In this document: in pieces, positions 24,552 through 39,100 of the stretch
How positions within the stretch are numbered: position 1 is the first letter of the stretch
Layout: each line of letters starts with the position of its first letter
Origin: Rotaria sp. Silwood1
Taxonomy: Eukaryota; Rotifera; Eurotatoria; Philodinida; Philodinidae
Assembly: GCA_905250075.1 (NCBI GenBank)
Contig: CAJNOP010000024.1
Coordinates: 554,508 to 618,507, forward strand
DNA length: 64,000 nt
Reading direction: 5' to 3'
Notes under the pieces: generated by a model
Told to the model about the DNA's origin: nothing
The model's input: only the letters and a program-made list of their open reading frames with translations
Database searches by the model: none
Program-made: the position numbers and the translations under genes

Positions 24552-26274
24552 ATATTGAATGGCTAAAATAGAAAAAAATTGACTATTAGTATTAATTAGT
24601 TCCTTGGTCGAATGAATAATGTTTCGAATAGATATGAATGATATTAGCTGAATTTTGTGATAGTTGAGTTCATCGAATCCTATTCAAATCTAGATCTAAG
24701 TCCACATTCGATTTGTATTATGTATTTAAACGGATTTCGTCTATTCATGTCCATTTGATTCAGGAAGCTACACAAAAATAAAAGTAAAGCTCTTCTTTAT
24801 GATATTATTTGAACCTAATGACCGTCATAAAGTCTGTCAAATCCATTGTTGATCTAGATTAACAATTTCCATTGAAAATACGAATCTGAATTCATATTCA
24901 GTTCTCATAACGATATCTGACATGTGGACTAGACCTGAAAATGCTGAATGACAAAATTTCAGATCCGATTGGCTTAAGCATTTGATTGTCATCGATTTTT
25001 TTTCTATTCATAGATACAGTATAAACTCTCCGTAGTGAATATCGTTCGAAATTTTCGAAAGTATTCACTATAAGGAAGCTAGATTCTTTCTAATAATAAT
25101 TTTTTACAAAGAACAGACACGCTATCTAGGTATCTAAACGATGTTAGTGAATAAAAGCACTTAACTGTTGCTCATTCTTACTAGTCTTTCCATGCATTTT
25201 TGTTCTCGAAAAATGACTACATGCTCAAATAAAAACTACTTATATATATATCAGTTTCAAAAATTCACTAATCGGTACAAGTATTGTTATTGAATTTAGG
25301 TCTTAACATAACTAAATGTGTAATCTTTGTTTGTTAGTCTAGAAAAAATGCTTTAACAAAGACCTTCCGATTGTTTCAACATAACTAGGTATGTATGAAT
25401 TAGGCAATGTCTATTATAATTTCAATTTTCAGCGGCGTAACTCATCATTGAAGGTGGAACGATGCAGGATGGTTGAGTCTCAGAAAAAGAGACTGCGTGA
25501 GTAATGTTCAACAGTAAGTAGGTAGGCAGAAATTAGAATCTACATATTCTTTCTGCCGTCAATTTCATTTATATTCAGAAATTCTTGTGAATATAACTAT
25601 TTTAGAATGAATTAAAAATGTATACATAACTTGATATAAATATTTAAACGAAAAAATATAATCGTATAATTTTGATCACTGATGTAACAATAAAATTTAG
25701 TTATATATCGTTCAAAACAAAGAAAAAACTTATTTCGCTTATGGTATTCTGCTTTTTTTTTTTATTGATAAGATTAATCGATTTACAAATTTAACAATGT
25801 AAAGCTTCAATTCATGTAATGGTTTCATTATAGAAAAAAAAGATCCGCGCAATATTTTTTCTCATTTCCATCAACACATACATCGAACATCTAATCAACA
25901 TAGCTGTCTTTTTTTCCATTCATCAATCTGACATGATTTGCTATTAATCATCTATTTACATGCTTTGATATTTTTTCTCGTCATTATGATTATTATTGTT
26001 CTTCATTATGATAGATGGCACCAGTATGCAATGTTATTTCTTTAATAATTTGTTGTAAAATGAAAAACCTTATGATTTTTTGAAAATAAAGTCTTTTAAT
26101 AATTTAATGATGTTTAAAAATAAAAAATAAAAATAAATATTCTGATTTTCTCATTGGAGTAGACATGATGCTTCTAATGTTTATTCATCCTTTTTTCCAG
26201 TCAATTAGCCTCATCTGTTATTGTCTTTTTTTTCGAGACAAAGCGAAAAGAAAAAGAAAAAAAAAAACGAATAC
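24552..26274. other. Intergenic between glycosyltransferase and PNLDC1-like gene
   Basis: AT-rich with no recognised gene. It holds the likely polyadenylation signal of the upstream gene (24777-24782) and a strong pyrimidine tract ending in CAG at 26200, 74 nt before the next ATG, which may be a 5'-UTR or trans-splice acceptor. Confidence 0.5.
24777..24782 (+). promoter_or_regulatory. Possible polyadenylation signal of the glycosyltransferase gene
   Basis: AATAAA about 225 nt after the stop codon. Confidence 0.4.
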
Positions 26275-29200
26275 ATGTGTGAAGTAACATCATCAAACTT
26301 CTTTGAATTATTTCCATTAATTATTCAATTAATTGATAAATCATGTTTTCTTGCAATTGATACTGAATTTAGCTCAATAGATACATTTTCTTCGTCAATT
26401 AAATCTGTAAAACAATTTTATGAACAACGTTCAAATTTTGTAAAACAAATAACAATATTTCAATTTGGTCTTGCTATTTTTTCTAAAACATCTGATCAAC
26501 AAAAATATGATGTTAATATTTATAATTTTTATCTTAATCCAACATCAATTCATCCAATTGATGTGAAATATTTAATTCAATCATCATCAATAAAATTTTT
26601 ATCTGAATATAATTTTGATTTTAATAAATGTTTTTATTCAGGTATATCGTTTGTTAATCAAACACAAGAACAAATTTTATTAAATCAAAATAAAGTAAAA
26701 AGAAAAAGAAAAAAAGTATGTTATAATTTGATTGTTTTTTTATTTTTAGTCAATGTCAAATTATAGATTTTCAATTAGTGAACAAAATTTTTTAAGTTTT
26801 TTATTTGAAAAAATAAATGAATGGTTAATAACAGCACATATTGGTGATCAAATGCAATATGAATTACATAATAATAATAGAGAAATTTTAAATGATTATT
26901 TACTTCATTTTGAATTTCGTCGTTGTTTTAAAACAATTTGGACAATGACGAAAATAATTGACAATAAAAAAATACTTTTTATTGAACATATTACAAAAGA
27001 AACATATGAACAAAAGATAAAAGATAATATTGATAATAATCAAGGGTTTCAATTATTTATTCAATCATTAATTGGTTTTACTAATCTTATACGTTACATA
27101 CGGGATAATTATCGAAAACCAATTGTAGGTTAGTTAACCATGAGAATAGTTGATGCATGTGCTGATTATGACATTGATATGGTTAAATTTGTAGGATTCT
27201 CACTAATTTTTACAAGTGGAAGAGCCTAAAACTTTAGCAAATAGTTTTCAGACGCAACATGAAAAGAAGATTAAACAGACAGCCATCCCACCTTGAAATC
27301 TATATATATTTGGAAGACGACATTTACTGTCGAGATAAAATGTGGGTCATAAATCACTCGTTGATCTTGAATGACATGAAAACTTGAGGTTTTTTTCGTA
27401 GTTATATTGTTATTGTAGCTGTGTCAAGCTGAAAATTATTGATCACTCATTATTAAAAAATATGAGTCCGTTTCAAGGTGATGATTTATGATTAGATATT
27501 CGGTAATGTGGTTATTGTCTGATTGAAATCAGATTTTGGGTATCTAGGGTCGTTAGTCTTCATTTTATTTTTATAATATGGAATCGTTGATTTCTATTGT
27601 TAAGGTCTTGTTAAAAAAGAAAGCTTAAGATTCCTGATTAGGATGAACAAAGTTTCCTTCCAAATGCTCGACTTTCTGCCAGTTTTTTAAAACTTCATAA
27701 TAAGTTTGAAGAGCAACCGGATAGTGGAACATGTTTTGCCGTTGTGAGGTCAGTAGGAAAGCCATAACAAAAGGTGCAGGCTTGTATCTTTTATGAACAA
27801 ATAGCTATTTAGAACCGATCGTAGGATATTTTTTGACTGGCTATTAGTTCTAACTAAGTTTTTAGCATGACGAGTCTACTTCTAGAGAAACTATTTTTTT
27901 GTGCATTCTTACTCTGAATGCGTCAAAAATGATGGAAGTTAAGAAAAAACGCTATATTTACATCTGCAATCAAGAAATTTTAATAAGCTATATAGCAAAT
28001 ACACTATGCTCATGGTAGTAGTTTCAGTGGTGTATTCAACCATAGTCTATTGAGCAATTGTTCACGGCTCAAAAAGTTATGGCCCAAGGGATTTTTTGAA
28101 AATAATGACAAGTGCCAATAGCTGCCCACCCTTCAAAACACTTTGACTGGTAAGTTGCCCAAAAACCAAATATTTCTGACTATACTACGGAGTAGTATAT
28201 TTCAATATCGAAATAATCAGTTTATGTGAGTATATACCAAAAAAAGAGCAGTTTTTTTAAATGCATCGTTTTCCAACTCATCAAACTTAGGCAAGGAATA
28301 ACGATAAGAAGTTGGATCTTTTTGCGAATTTGTAAATTATTGAAGATTCCATATAAGTTTCGAGAATCGTCTTCAGGCTATGGTTTATTGATTCAACTAG
28401 ATAGTTTCTATGAATGAGTTAAAAATGACTCAACACAAGGTAACGAATTGAGAGAAACATATTAAGGCGATGTTATTATTGTCTTAGAGTTTTGATGTAT
28501 ATTTTTCAGTTGGATAAAGTTCAATTTCCAGAGTAAGAATTTTCGATTGAAATCAAATTCGAGTGAAAGTTAAGTTTTATCCACGATAAGACTTCTGTCG
28601 TTTCAACTTGTTCGTAGCAGAAAAGCTAAGTTTCGTCTAAAAACATTCGCTTCCAGTATCATTAACCTGTCTATCTATGCACTAATCAATACTTTGATTC
28701 GTTTTATCAAAGAACAAATATACATTCCTTTGTAACATAGATGGTTGAAATATGTCAAAATATGACTTATATTGTTTACGTCTTAGTAGATGTACTCTAA
28801 ATATTTTGATTCTTCCTTAGATATGAATTATAAGTGAATCTCTTTCCACTAGAATCGAAGACGGTAGATTTTCCATTGGCTTTTGAAGCAATTCAATAGA
28901 TTAATTTTCCTATGGTAGCGTCTAAAACCTCGATTTTTGAGTAAAATACAAGTTTTTATTAAAATTACTGTTTTTTTTTTCAGTAGAAAAATATTTTTCA
29001 TTGAACAAAAACTTTTAGTGCAATCCCTACAGGATTAAAATATGAAACACGATATAGTTGCCGTTGCTAATCGCAAGAAGACTACTTTTATATCTATTTT
29101 GGAACAAATTTCTTCACCATCAATTTTAATTAAACCGTGGGAAATACAATAGGACATTAGTTCATCTACCATAACGAGAGGTTATTGGTAGACGGTCTTT

Positions 29201-31243
29201 AATCTCATACTAACAGCAGCTGTGTAACGTTTCTATGGGTGTGTCGATTACTGTCTGTGACATGTCATTGTTAGGATGTCTGCGATCAGCCATTTCCCAC
29301 GTTGATCTCTAGGGGATCGGAATCTCTACCCCTATATATCAACACTCCTTTTGGATTGTGTTTGAAAAAATTAACCCCAAATAGACGACCATAATCTTTT
29401 ATCAGTGACTTTATACACGCTTTCGAAATGTTCATAAAAGTTAAACTTCTTTACTCTGCTATTTTTGACTTTATCATTGAAGAAAAAAATAAAGAGTTTT
29501 GTCTTGACAGAAGTCTACAAAATGGTTAACTACTCTTTGAATCGAGACTTTGTAGATCCATATGAGCTATGAATATTCTAAAAAGAATTCGTGAACTTAA
29601 CTTATTGCTCTGGAAATATTTCATGTTAATGATAATTTTTTAAGATAAATGTCGTAGTAACCCAAAAACTGATTTTCCAAATTTCGACTTGAAACTTTGC
29701 ATTGAGAGACGCTTTAACAAGAATAATTTCAATTTTTTTTTTGATTTTCTTCTATCCTGAAACAAGTATTATCAAATCTGCCGATTTATAAAGACACGTT
29801 ATTACCATAACTGTATATTTTTTGGATAGGAACAGATATTGAGATTTGATATATTCACAAATATAAACTTTTCTAGTATTCGTTCAGAGAATCGAGGCAT
29901 TGATCTAAAAACTACTGGAAAAGTACATTATTTTCGCGACAATAAACTAAGGTCACAATCGTTTATTCTTGAGAGCACTCATATCTTATTTAGGTCCACA
30001 TAATGCATAGTCTCGATTGAAAAGAAATTTCTCAGCTGGAAGGCTTTCCTCATGAGTGCGATTTTCTTATCAAAAATCACACGAGTCTTAATATGACATT
30101 AGAGACATGACATAAAACTTGTTTCCTGACAATTTCTTTGACTATTTAATTAAATAATAGTTTGAATAAATCTATTTCCGATCTTCTTTTGTTAAAACAC
30201 TCATTAATTGAAATCAAATCAAAGTGATTACCTATGAAACACGAAAAAAACTTTAAATAATTAAGAATATGAAATTTATATAAACATATATATGTAGATA
30301 TCAATAAAAGACTTATTTTATTGTTTAAGGACATAATTGTTTTCTTGATTGGTTAATTATTTATGATAAATTTCTTGATAATCTTCCATCAAAATTTGAA
30401 GAATATCAAATATTAATGAATAAAAATTTTTTATTATCAATATTTGATACAAAATATCTTGCATTAGAAATGAAAGAATATTTATTTACACGTCAAAATC
30501 GTTCAAATATAAGTAATTATATTGAAAATTTAACAACAGCAACATCACTTTCATCATTATATGATTTATTAACATCAAAATATTATGATAGTTTAATATT
30601 TTTTAAACCAATTATTGAAATAAATTCAAATAATCGATATAAGACTCAAGTTTGGGTAAAAATTTTCTTTTTTATATTTTTATTCTAATTTCATTTCTTT
30701 TTTTTCTTTAAGAAACATGAAGCTGGTTATGATGCATATATGTCTGGAGTTATATTTCTTAAATTAATTTATTTATATGAACAAAAAAAAATTCATAAAA
30801 TTGATTTAAATGAATGTCAATCAATATTTGATACATGTTTAAATGATATACAAATATATAAAAATCGTTTTTATTCAACATTTATTTCATATATATCATT
30901 AAATCGATATGATAAAAATAAAAATTTCAATAAAAAATTACAACAATGTCTTGTTATTGAAAAATATAATAAAGATAAAATTGATATGTCAGATATAATA
31001 TCACGTTTTAATTCATATTGTTCAATGGAATATGAAATAAATAATAATTTAAATAAAATTTATCTTTTATTTCAATCTGAACATTGTCAACGACAAATTC
31101 TTAAAGATTATACAAATCATCCATTATATAAAATTGAAAAATTTAATTGGTTTAAACATTCATTATTTGTTAAATATACATTTGGAATATCAATAGTAAT
31201 GACTGGTATTTGTATTTTTTTTCTAGTCAAACGTCAAATGTGA
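26275..31243 (+). CDS. PNLDC1: PNLDC1/Trimmer-like poly(A)-specific 3'-5' exoribonuclease
   Basis: Exons 26275-26715, 26750-27128, 30330-30655 and 30713-31243 join in frame to 558 residues. The start MCEVTSSNF aligns with the PARN-family N-terminus. The DEDDh catalytic set is complete: Asp29 and Glu31 in AIDTEF, Asp313 in FDTKY, and His384 and Asp389 in HEAGYDA. QSSSIKFLSEYNFDFNK and GHN are also typical. I see no RRM after the nuclease domain. Instead a hydrophobic segment near the end (GISIVMTGICIFFLV) forms a C-terminal membrane anchor, as in PNLDC1. In animals PNLDC1 trims the 3' ends of pre-piRNAs at the mitochondrial surface, so a role in piRNA maturation is inferred. A PARN paralogue is the alternative. 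Confidence 0.88.
27129..30329. other. 3.2-kb intron of the PNLDC1-like gene
   Basis: It interrupts the GHN block exactly (V-G before, H-N after), so no exon is missing. It contains a dispersed-repeat copy at about 29010-29270 and a shared ATAGTCTCGA block at 30007. Nothing else coding is recognised. Confidence 0.75.
29010..29270. repeat. Dispersed repeat copy, same family as 51340-51560 and 260-400
   Basis: Aligned blocks with 51340 onwards include ATGAAACACGAT / GTGAAACATGAT, GTTGCTAATC / GTCGCTAATC and TAACGAG followed by GTTATTG. The copies are strongly diverged. No coding capacity. Confidence 0.6.
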
Positions 31244-33162
31244 TATATACATATATATACATATATATACCATCGTTATATTTGATTAGTTTTGTTTTGA
31301 TTCACTTCATTGGAAGAAAGATTATGTATGTATTTACATGGATCAGTGATTGAAGAATGATATTTTTCTATTTTTTCGAGCGTTGATATTTTTCGATGAT
31401 AAAGATTCATTCCCTTTTTTTCTTTATCACTTACTATAATTGTCTATCCTATTATTGAAGTATTTAGAGAAAAAAAAATGTGAAAAATATATACATGAGC
31501 ATAAAATGTTCTAACCTTATATGTTGATATATTAATTGTAGTTTAACGTTTCTTTTGTTTATTCTATTAGTAATACAAATGCTTTATTTTATAATTTGAT
31601 CTATTTTCGAAGATTAATCAAAAATAGTAATAGATAAACTCTAGACAATCTTAAAGATAATTTCTAGTTATTCATATTTTCTTTTCTTGTTGTCGATTTA
31701 TCTGTTGGCCCCTCGACAGGAAAAAAAAAGATCATGGATCATTTATAATCTGCTATTGATTTGTCGACTTATTCGTTGATGTATTTCTCTTAGTATCATG
31801 CGCATTTATAATGACATAGCTTCCCGATGTTAATGGTACTCGTGATACTACTTATAATGATGAAAAGAAAAAAAGATGTTTATGATTATCTGAACTTTTA
31901 ATAATATTTGAGTAGTTCGATTTAATAAAAACAGACAATTTTATTTGTTATTAAAAAAAGATTAGTTATGAATATGATAACTTATTTTTAATTATGTCAC
32001 ATTGTATGTATATGTTCTAGTATTGAATTCGACTCGTTTTTCCTCTTGTTCCATCATTGTCATTTCTTCGTAATTGTCATCGTTGTTATATGTCGTTCTT
32101 CGGCTTTTTTTCTTTTCTTTTTCTTTGCTTCTTTTCTTTTCTTTTCTTTCTGGCTAGGGCGTTTTCACATTAGAGCAACAAGAGCTACTTCTTGTTCATC
32201 ATCTACAGACGATGGATTTTCTTATTTTTTGTTCTTCATTTTTTCTCCGCCTTTCCTTCGTTTTCTCAATAATATAGACATATACAGCTGAATCTATTCT
32301 TCCTTTTTCTTTTGTTTTCTACTGATTTTAGTGAGTACAACAGCACAAAAAAATGAAGGATAATAGAATGAGAAGACGACAAAGGAGAAGAAAAAGAGAA
32401 AAATCTTAATCACATTTTTACTATCCGCTAACACCATCATCACACAGTATCCATTTTCTTCATCAATGTTGTTGATGTCTGTCTTTATAACATTGAAAAC
32501 TGATCTTACATAGACAAATATAGAAGAAAGAATTATTTGTATACTGACGTAATTATAAAAGAAAGAAGTTTACTTCATTTTCGCTTCTAGTCGTTCATAG
32601 TACTCGTCCTCCATTGCCAATCAATCAATAATGGATAGTGTGAAATGGTAGCAACATGGGCCACGTTTTCTTCTTTCTCTTTTCTCTCGTTCTTCATCTA
32701 CAGACTTTCTGTTGTACACGTATAAAAAACAGAAGTGAATTGTAATTGTTTCCCACTTGAGTGTCGTTTTGAGAATTGAGAGGAGGAGAAAAACGAAGAA
32801 AGCAGAATAAGATGAACTTCAGATTTCTTTTATTTTTGTGTATTGATCATTAACAGAATCAAAAAAAAAATGGATGAGTTGTCCAATATTGATTTCAGGA
32901 TATTGTTTGTTCATTTATCATTTCTATTTCAGATAACTTTTTTTTTTCTGTTTCCTAATCATAATCATGATCGTCTGCAATTATATATCAACAGATATAT
33001 TTTATTTGACGATGTAAGTCAATACTTAATTCTATAATTGAATTATTATTATTATTATTATTTTCTATTATTTAGGTAGCATAGATACATTGGTAATTTA
33101 ATAGAAAATCTCTAGTTTTTTTTGTCCATTGATCCGTACATTTCTTTCACATGTATGCCGAT
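31244..33162. other. Intergenic region and 5' flank of liprin-alpha
   Basis: Begins with an ATAC/TA-rich simple repeat (about 31243-31270). Long pyrimidine tracts lie at 32090-32160. A possible 5'-UTR splice acceptor (TTATTTAG) ends at about 33076, upstream of the liprin start. Confidence 0.45.
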
Positions 33163-36100
33163 ATGATTTGTGATGTTATGCCACCAATACCTGAAGATGG
33201 TGGTGGCAATGGTACCAATCCGGAAGGTACTGGATCAGATAATGGTGAAGAAGCTGAAGCTAATATTGAACAGTTAATGGTATCAATGCTTGAAGAACGT
33301 GACAAAGTAATATTAGAATTTAAAAATAGTTATTTGAGTTAATATATAAATTCCTTTTTTTTGTTTTAAATAAAGCTACAAGAAAAATTACGTGAAACAG
33401 AAGAAACATTAAATACATCACAACAAAAACTAACTGAAGTTGAAAAAGAACGTGACATTTTATTGCGTCAATTATCACTTAATGCTCCACAGGTTTGTAT
33501 TGATCATACAATTTGTTAATTGTTTTCATTTCTATAAGTTATAAAATCATCATCGAAACGAAAGAAACAAGAAAAAAACAAAAACTCAAGTCTATTGTAT
33601 TCACAAATCACGTAAATCTTGATTGACATCAATCACATGTGCAAATCAATCAACGTAAAAGCTTAACAACTGTTAAAAAAACTGTCATTATTTGATGACA
33701 GATCGATAACTATGTACGAATCGTTTCCATGACAACTAAAAGAAGGCTATTTATATCATTTATGTCTTATCAAATCGAAATTTCATTTGACTTATTTGCT
33801 TATACTATATCTTTAGTCATAATCATGTTATCATTAATAGTTGTCTATTTATCTCAATTAATGATAAACGTTGATGTACTTGATGATAAGCAATTTTTTG
33901 CTTTTTATTTATTCGTAACATTTTTTTTCTAAAATCGTATATAAATATATATATATACACATACGTACCTGATATGATCAAAAAGTCGTTACTCAAGATA
34001 AAGGCCATGTTGTTTGTGATTAACACTTTTTTCTTTCTACCAATCATTCATATGTCAAAGAATGACCCTCGAAACACTATTTGAGATAGGAGATTGTTGC
34101 TCATGCATTAAGAGAATATGTGTATGATCACAAATTTCACAGTCATTGTCGTGATGATCAAACAATAGTGATTAGATCGTTCATTTTTTTTCTCTTGTTC
34201 TCTAACTCGTTTTCTCTCGTTCTCTATTCTATTCATCATCATTGATTGTTTGCTAGAATAATATACCGAATAGTTTGAATAGAAATCGACACACAAACGT
34301 AGAATCTGATGTAATTTAATATAGTATATGAAATATGATACTTTACGCGCGATTGATGATAAGATTAAAATAAAAATAAAAAGAAACTTTTTATTCAATA
34401 TTCTCATTTACTAGTACCAAATAAACAAACAAACAAACAATTAGGCCAGCATCATGCCATATAAATGATTGTTATTTTATTTAGACAAACAAAATAAGAT
34501 CTATGATCGATGTCATACCGACGATTGACATACCGTTTTCATCAATAGAAGCATATTAACAAAACAGTAGCCATAGTAATAATCAGGTTTTGTGCCAGGG
34601 TTACTAATGGACTAGATGTCATAGAATATATATAAGAAACTGTCTCATAGAAGTAGTGTGAAAATTTCAAAAGAATTTTCTCGTTTGCTCAATAATAATA
34701 AAGCATTTTCAATAATTAGAAGAGGGAGTCGACACACTTCCCACTTTGCCAGAGCTTCATAGTAATGCCAATGTGATGACAATAGTCATTTCAATAATAA
34801 ACAAACCCATCTATTATTCTTTCCGACGCATGAGAGATGCATTTTTTTGTATGTGTATATGGCGTTTGCTTACTTATTACTCTTTTACTAGTTTCAATTG
34901 ACGACAATACTAAGTGGCATCGGTTGCTTGCTTTCATCTCTAGACTATGGGTATGATATCGACCTTCGTTCTTATTCCCCGAGAGCAACATCAAATTCGT
35001 ATGTGTATATATAAATATATAGGCATGTACTGTTAACAAACCAACCGTTTAATACAAGGTCATATGGATGATAAAGATTGATTATTGAAGACAATGCTAT
35101 CATTTGGTTGCATGTAACCATAATGATTGAACCACTTTAGCAAACAATTCTTCTTGATAATAATTTTTACTTCTATTTATTCTTCTAAGTAGTAAAAGTA
35201 ACCTGGAAGGAGAGAGAAAGAGGAAGAGAATAGATAAATAGAGAAGAGAAAACGATGGGGAAAGAGAGGGAGAGAGACGATCCGAGCGGAAAAAGAAGCG
35301 AGAATCGACAACGACGACAAATTCGTTGATTATTTAACTCTACCGACGAACGAGCACACACACATATACATACTTACATTCACGTATAAAATGTATGTTT
35401 GTGCAAACCTGTGAAGAACCAACGCGCACGCACACACATACACATATATATCTATATAAATAAAAAACTAATAAATAATGGTGAACATCGATTGTCAATC
35501 AAGTTCATTTCTCTTTGACGATCCATCGCATTATCTACGTAAAATGAGTTCTACTACCAATCTCTACGATTATTTAACAAATAATATCTCATTTAAAATG
35601 TTTTTAAATAATACTGAAAATGATAATAATAATAATCATGATGATGATGATCAATTAATGGCAATAAGTCCAACAACAATGACAAGTTCAGATAGCAGTG
35701 ATAGTGCTATTGTCTCTGATGAAATAGATGATATTGATTTAATAAATGAAAATAAATCAATACATCATAATTCATGGCCTAAAACGATGAAAAAATCAAA
35801 CGAATCAATATCGACAACATTTGCATCACTTTCACAAACATTTGATATTTTAAATCATCTTGAACAACAAACTATTTATGAAAATGTATCAAATAATAAT
35901 CAACAAAAATATAAACGTCCTTTACCATGGTTAAATTCGACATTAACAAATCATCATTCGTCTTCTTCTTCATCTCCATCTTATACTTCCTCTCTTGAAT
36001 TAACAACGAATAAGGTTTTTCAATTATTTATTTATTGAAAAAATAGCAACAATAATGAGAAATAATTTTTTGAAAAAAACAAATCTTTTTTTTTTCTTCT

Positions 36101-39100
36101 TAGGATTATGTTTCACTTGTTCGTGAACTTGCTCAATTACGTGAACAATTAACAGAAAAAGAAGATGAAGTTACCGAACTTAAAGCTGAACGTAATAATA
36201 CACGAGTAAGTGAAAATAATTTTGTTGAAATAATATTAATTATGATTTTGTTTTTAGTTACTTCTGGAACATTTGGAACAACTTGTTGCTCGACATGAAC
36301 GTTCAATACGAACAACAGTTATGCGTAGACAAGCACAAGGTGTTTCATCTGAAGTTGAAGTACTTAAAGCACTTAAATCTTTATTTGAACATCACAAAGC
36401 ATTAGATGAAAAAGTATAAAAATATTCATGAAAAAGAAAAGAATTTGTTTAAAAAATTTTTTCTTTTTGTGTTACTAAAGGTTCGTGAACGTCTTAAAGT
36501 TGAAATTGAAAAAAATACGCAACTCAAAGATGAACTTGAACGAACAAAGAATGAGGTGTGTAGATATTTTTTTGTTATTATTTTACCATTTTAATAGAAT
36601 ATAAACAATTTAGACTATGTAACTGATAAGGAAACGACCTAAACTGTAATACATTCCGTTTGAGCTCGTATTGAATTTACAACGAAAAGATTAGAAAAAT
36701 CCTAGAAGAGTTCGTCTGATGAACCTCTGAAGTTAAGTTATGACCGATTGACTGAATTTTCAATCTGAAGTTTTGCCCGTAGACAGATCCGATGACTTTA
36801 GAATCATGCTGAAAGTGTCAGTCGAAAAAGATATTCCTTCGTTGGGATATTGAATTTCAACAAAAAAAATGGTTGTTTGCAATAAAAATCGAGTATTATT
36901 TGAAAATTTAATGTCTCAATAAAGAAACATTTTTTTTTCTGCTGGGGTTTTTAAAGTATTTCCAGAGACATCAGATCTGTCCATAGACACGAACTCTTTT
37001 AGGATTGTTCTAGTCCTACTAAGACTTTCTCGTGAACAATTATGTTGTTCGACACTTATTCACAAGGAACATCAGTACCATCAACCATAGAATAACACTG
37101 GACAAATCACTAATAGCTATTTGTGTCAAATAGGATGCTTGTGATATACACTTGTTCCTATTTTTGATTAGAGTGTATTAGAGCTCAAGAATTCTGCGTC
37201 AGACTGACTTTCTATCCAGAACTACAATTAGTCATAGTTGTAGGAAAGACATTGAACTATTGAATGTACCACAAGGTTATTGAAAAGAAGACCTATTCTT
37301 CTTTAATTTAGTTATGACATGCAAGTAGTACTCAAACTATTCTTTCGTTTTGACATAGAAAACCTATTAACTGACAAAACTTGCGGAAGTAATTTTTTTT
37401 GCTTTAAAAATTAAGTATTTTCATCTAGATCGAAATTACATATATGAAATAATAATTTCAAGACATGAAAATATTAATTGTATTTTTGTTTGTTTGTTTG
37501 TTTTGTCTAGTTGGCTGGTGTTCGTGAAACACAACAAGCAAAAGTGATCGATGTCAATCAATTGAAAGTAAATAAATTCTAAAAAAAAAGAACAAACTTC
37601 TTTTCGTTTTAGAACTCATTATTTTGCTTTTTTTGCTTAGACAATGTCAAATGGTACGATTGATCCTGATTCTTTGACTGGTAAATTAATTGAAATGCAA
37701 GAATTAATGGATAATCAATGCAATGAATTAATATCTTGTCGTGCACGTGTACATGAATTAATGAATCGTAATAAAGAATTAGAAGAGCGTGCATGTTTAT
37801 TGCAACGTGATATATCTCATTCCCATGAACAAATAAATAAATATCAACGTGATTTAAAAGAATCTCAAGCACAAAAAGAAGATCAAGAAGAACGAATATC
37901 AACATTAGAAAAACGTTATTTGAATATACAAAAAGAAACAACACATTTAACTGAATTTAATAGTCGATTAGAAAATGAACTAGCTACAAAAGAAACTCAA
38001 CTTATGCATGTACGAATGAATTTTTTAATTCATCTTGTTCAAAATTTCAAAAAAAAAAGTCAATTTTTCTATTAATCAAAAACAATATTTTCATGAAAGC
38101 AGATTTTAGTCTATAGCAGAACTTTTACCTTTAACTAAACTTTCATAGCTTCAAGAAGCTAGAGCACGTTAGATATGAAAGTTTTCGTACTGGACGAACT
38201 CTAGTCGTCTGAGAAATGTATAGGGTGTACTAATCACTGAATGCAAAACAACAGAAAAAAGCATCTCGTATCTTTCGGATGACTATCCAGTTCTCATTAG
38301 AAAAATTAACTGAGACCTTCAAAGTACGGTTTGACCGAGTCCGCATGTCCAACAATTTCAATAAATTGGGTTTGGATCCAAAAATTTTGAATCCAACGTG
38401 TTCTATAAGGGCCCTAGCCGCCGTTTACGATACTCTTAAATAACAGCTCATGAGAGTTTCAGTGTAAATAGAGCTCGATGTGTAGAGCCACAGTTGTTAT
38501 CGATTGAAAATTTCCAGTAGGGAGATATTGAAGTAGCAAAAGCACAAAAATAGCTTCCCTCGTTTCGCAGCCACGATGTATCTAATAGAGTTGACAGTTG
38601 TTTTTACAGACATAAGACATCGTTTTTGTTATCTATTTTTTTGGTTTCTTTCTATCGCATTCCATTCGAATAATAACATCAAAACTGAAAACATGTTTTT
38701 TTTGGATAAGCTCTGGCAAAAACTAGCGGTAAATGGTATTTTTCAACAAAGAAAAGTAAGCATTCTAAACACATTCTAGTATCAGTAGAAAATAGTTTCG
38801 GCTCAATTGGATATACTAAGGTTGATAAATATGAGCAATTCTCTACATTTTTTGTGCAACTCTTTGATTTTTTTCGTATTAATTCTTGACATATGCGTAA
38901 TTAGAGCAAAAAAGAATGGAAAATCTAAAAATTTTCATCTGGAAAAGGGTGGTAGGATTTCCTTCAACATATTCAAATTTTAAACTTGTAGAAATGACAT
39001 TTATCTGAATAGGGTTTTTTTGGAAACAAAATTCAAATAGAAAGCCCTAAAAGGAAATTTCTTTAAAATATTGATTCCTGATCTAAGTGCATGTCTTCCT

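Noticed and set aside
37609-37944. 111-codon minus-strand ORF
   Set aside because: Antisense of a strongly conserved liprin coiled-coil exon (37641-38009).
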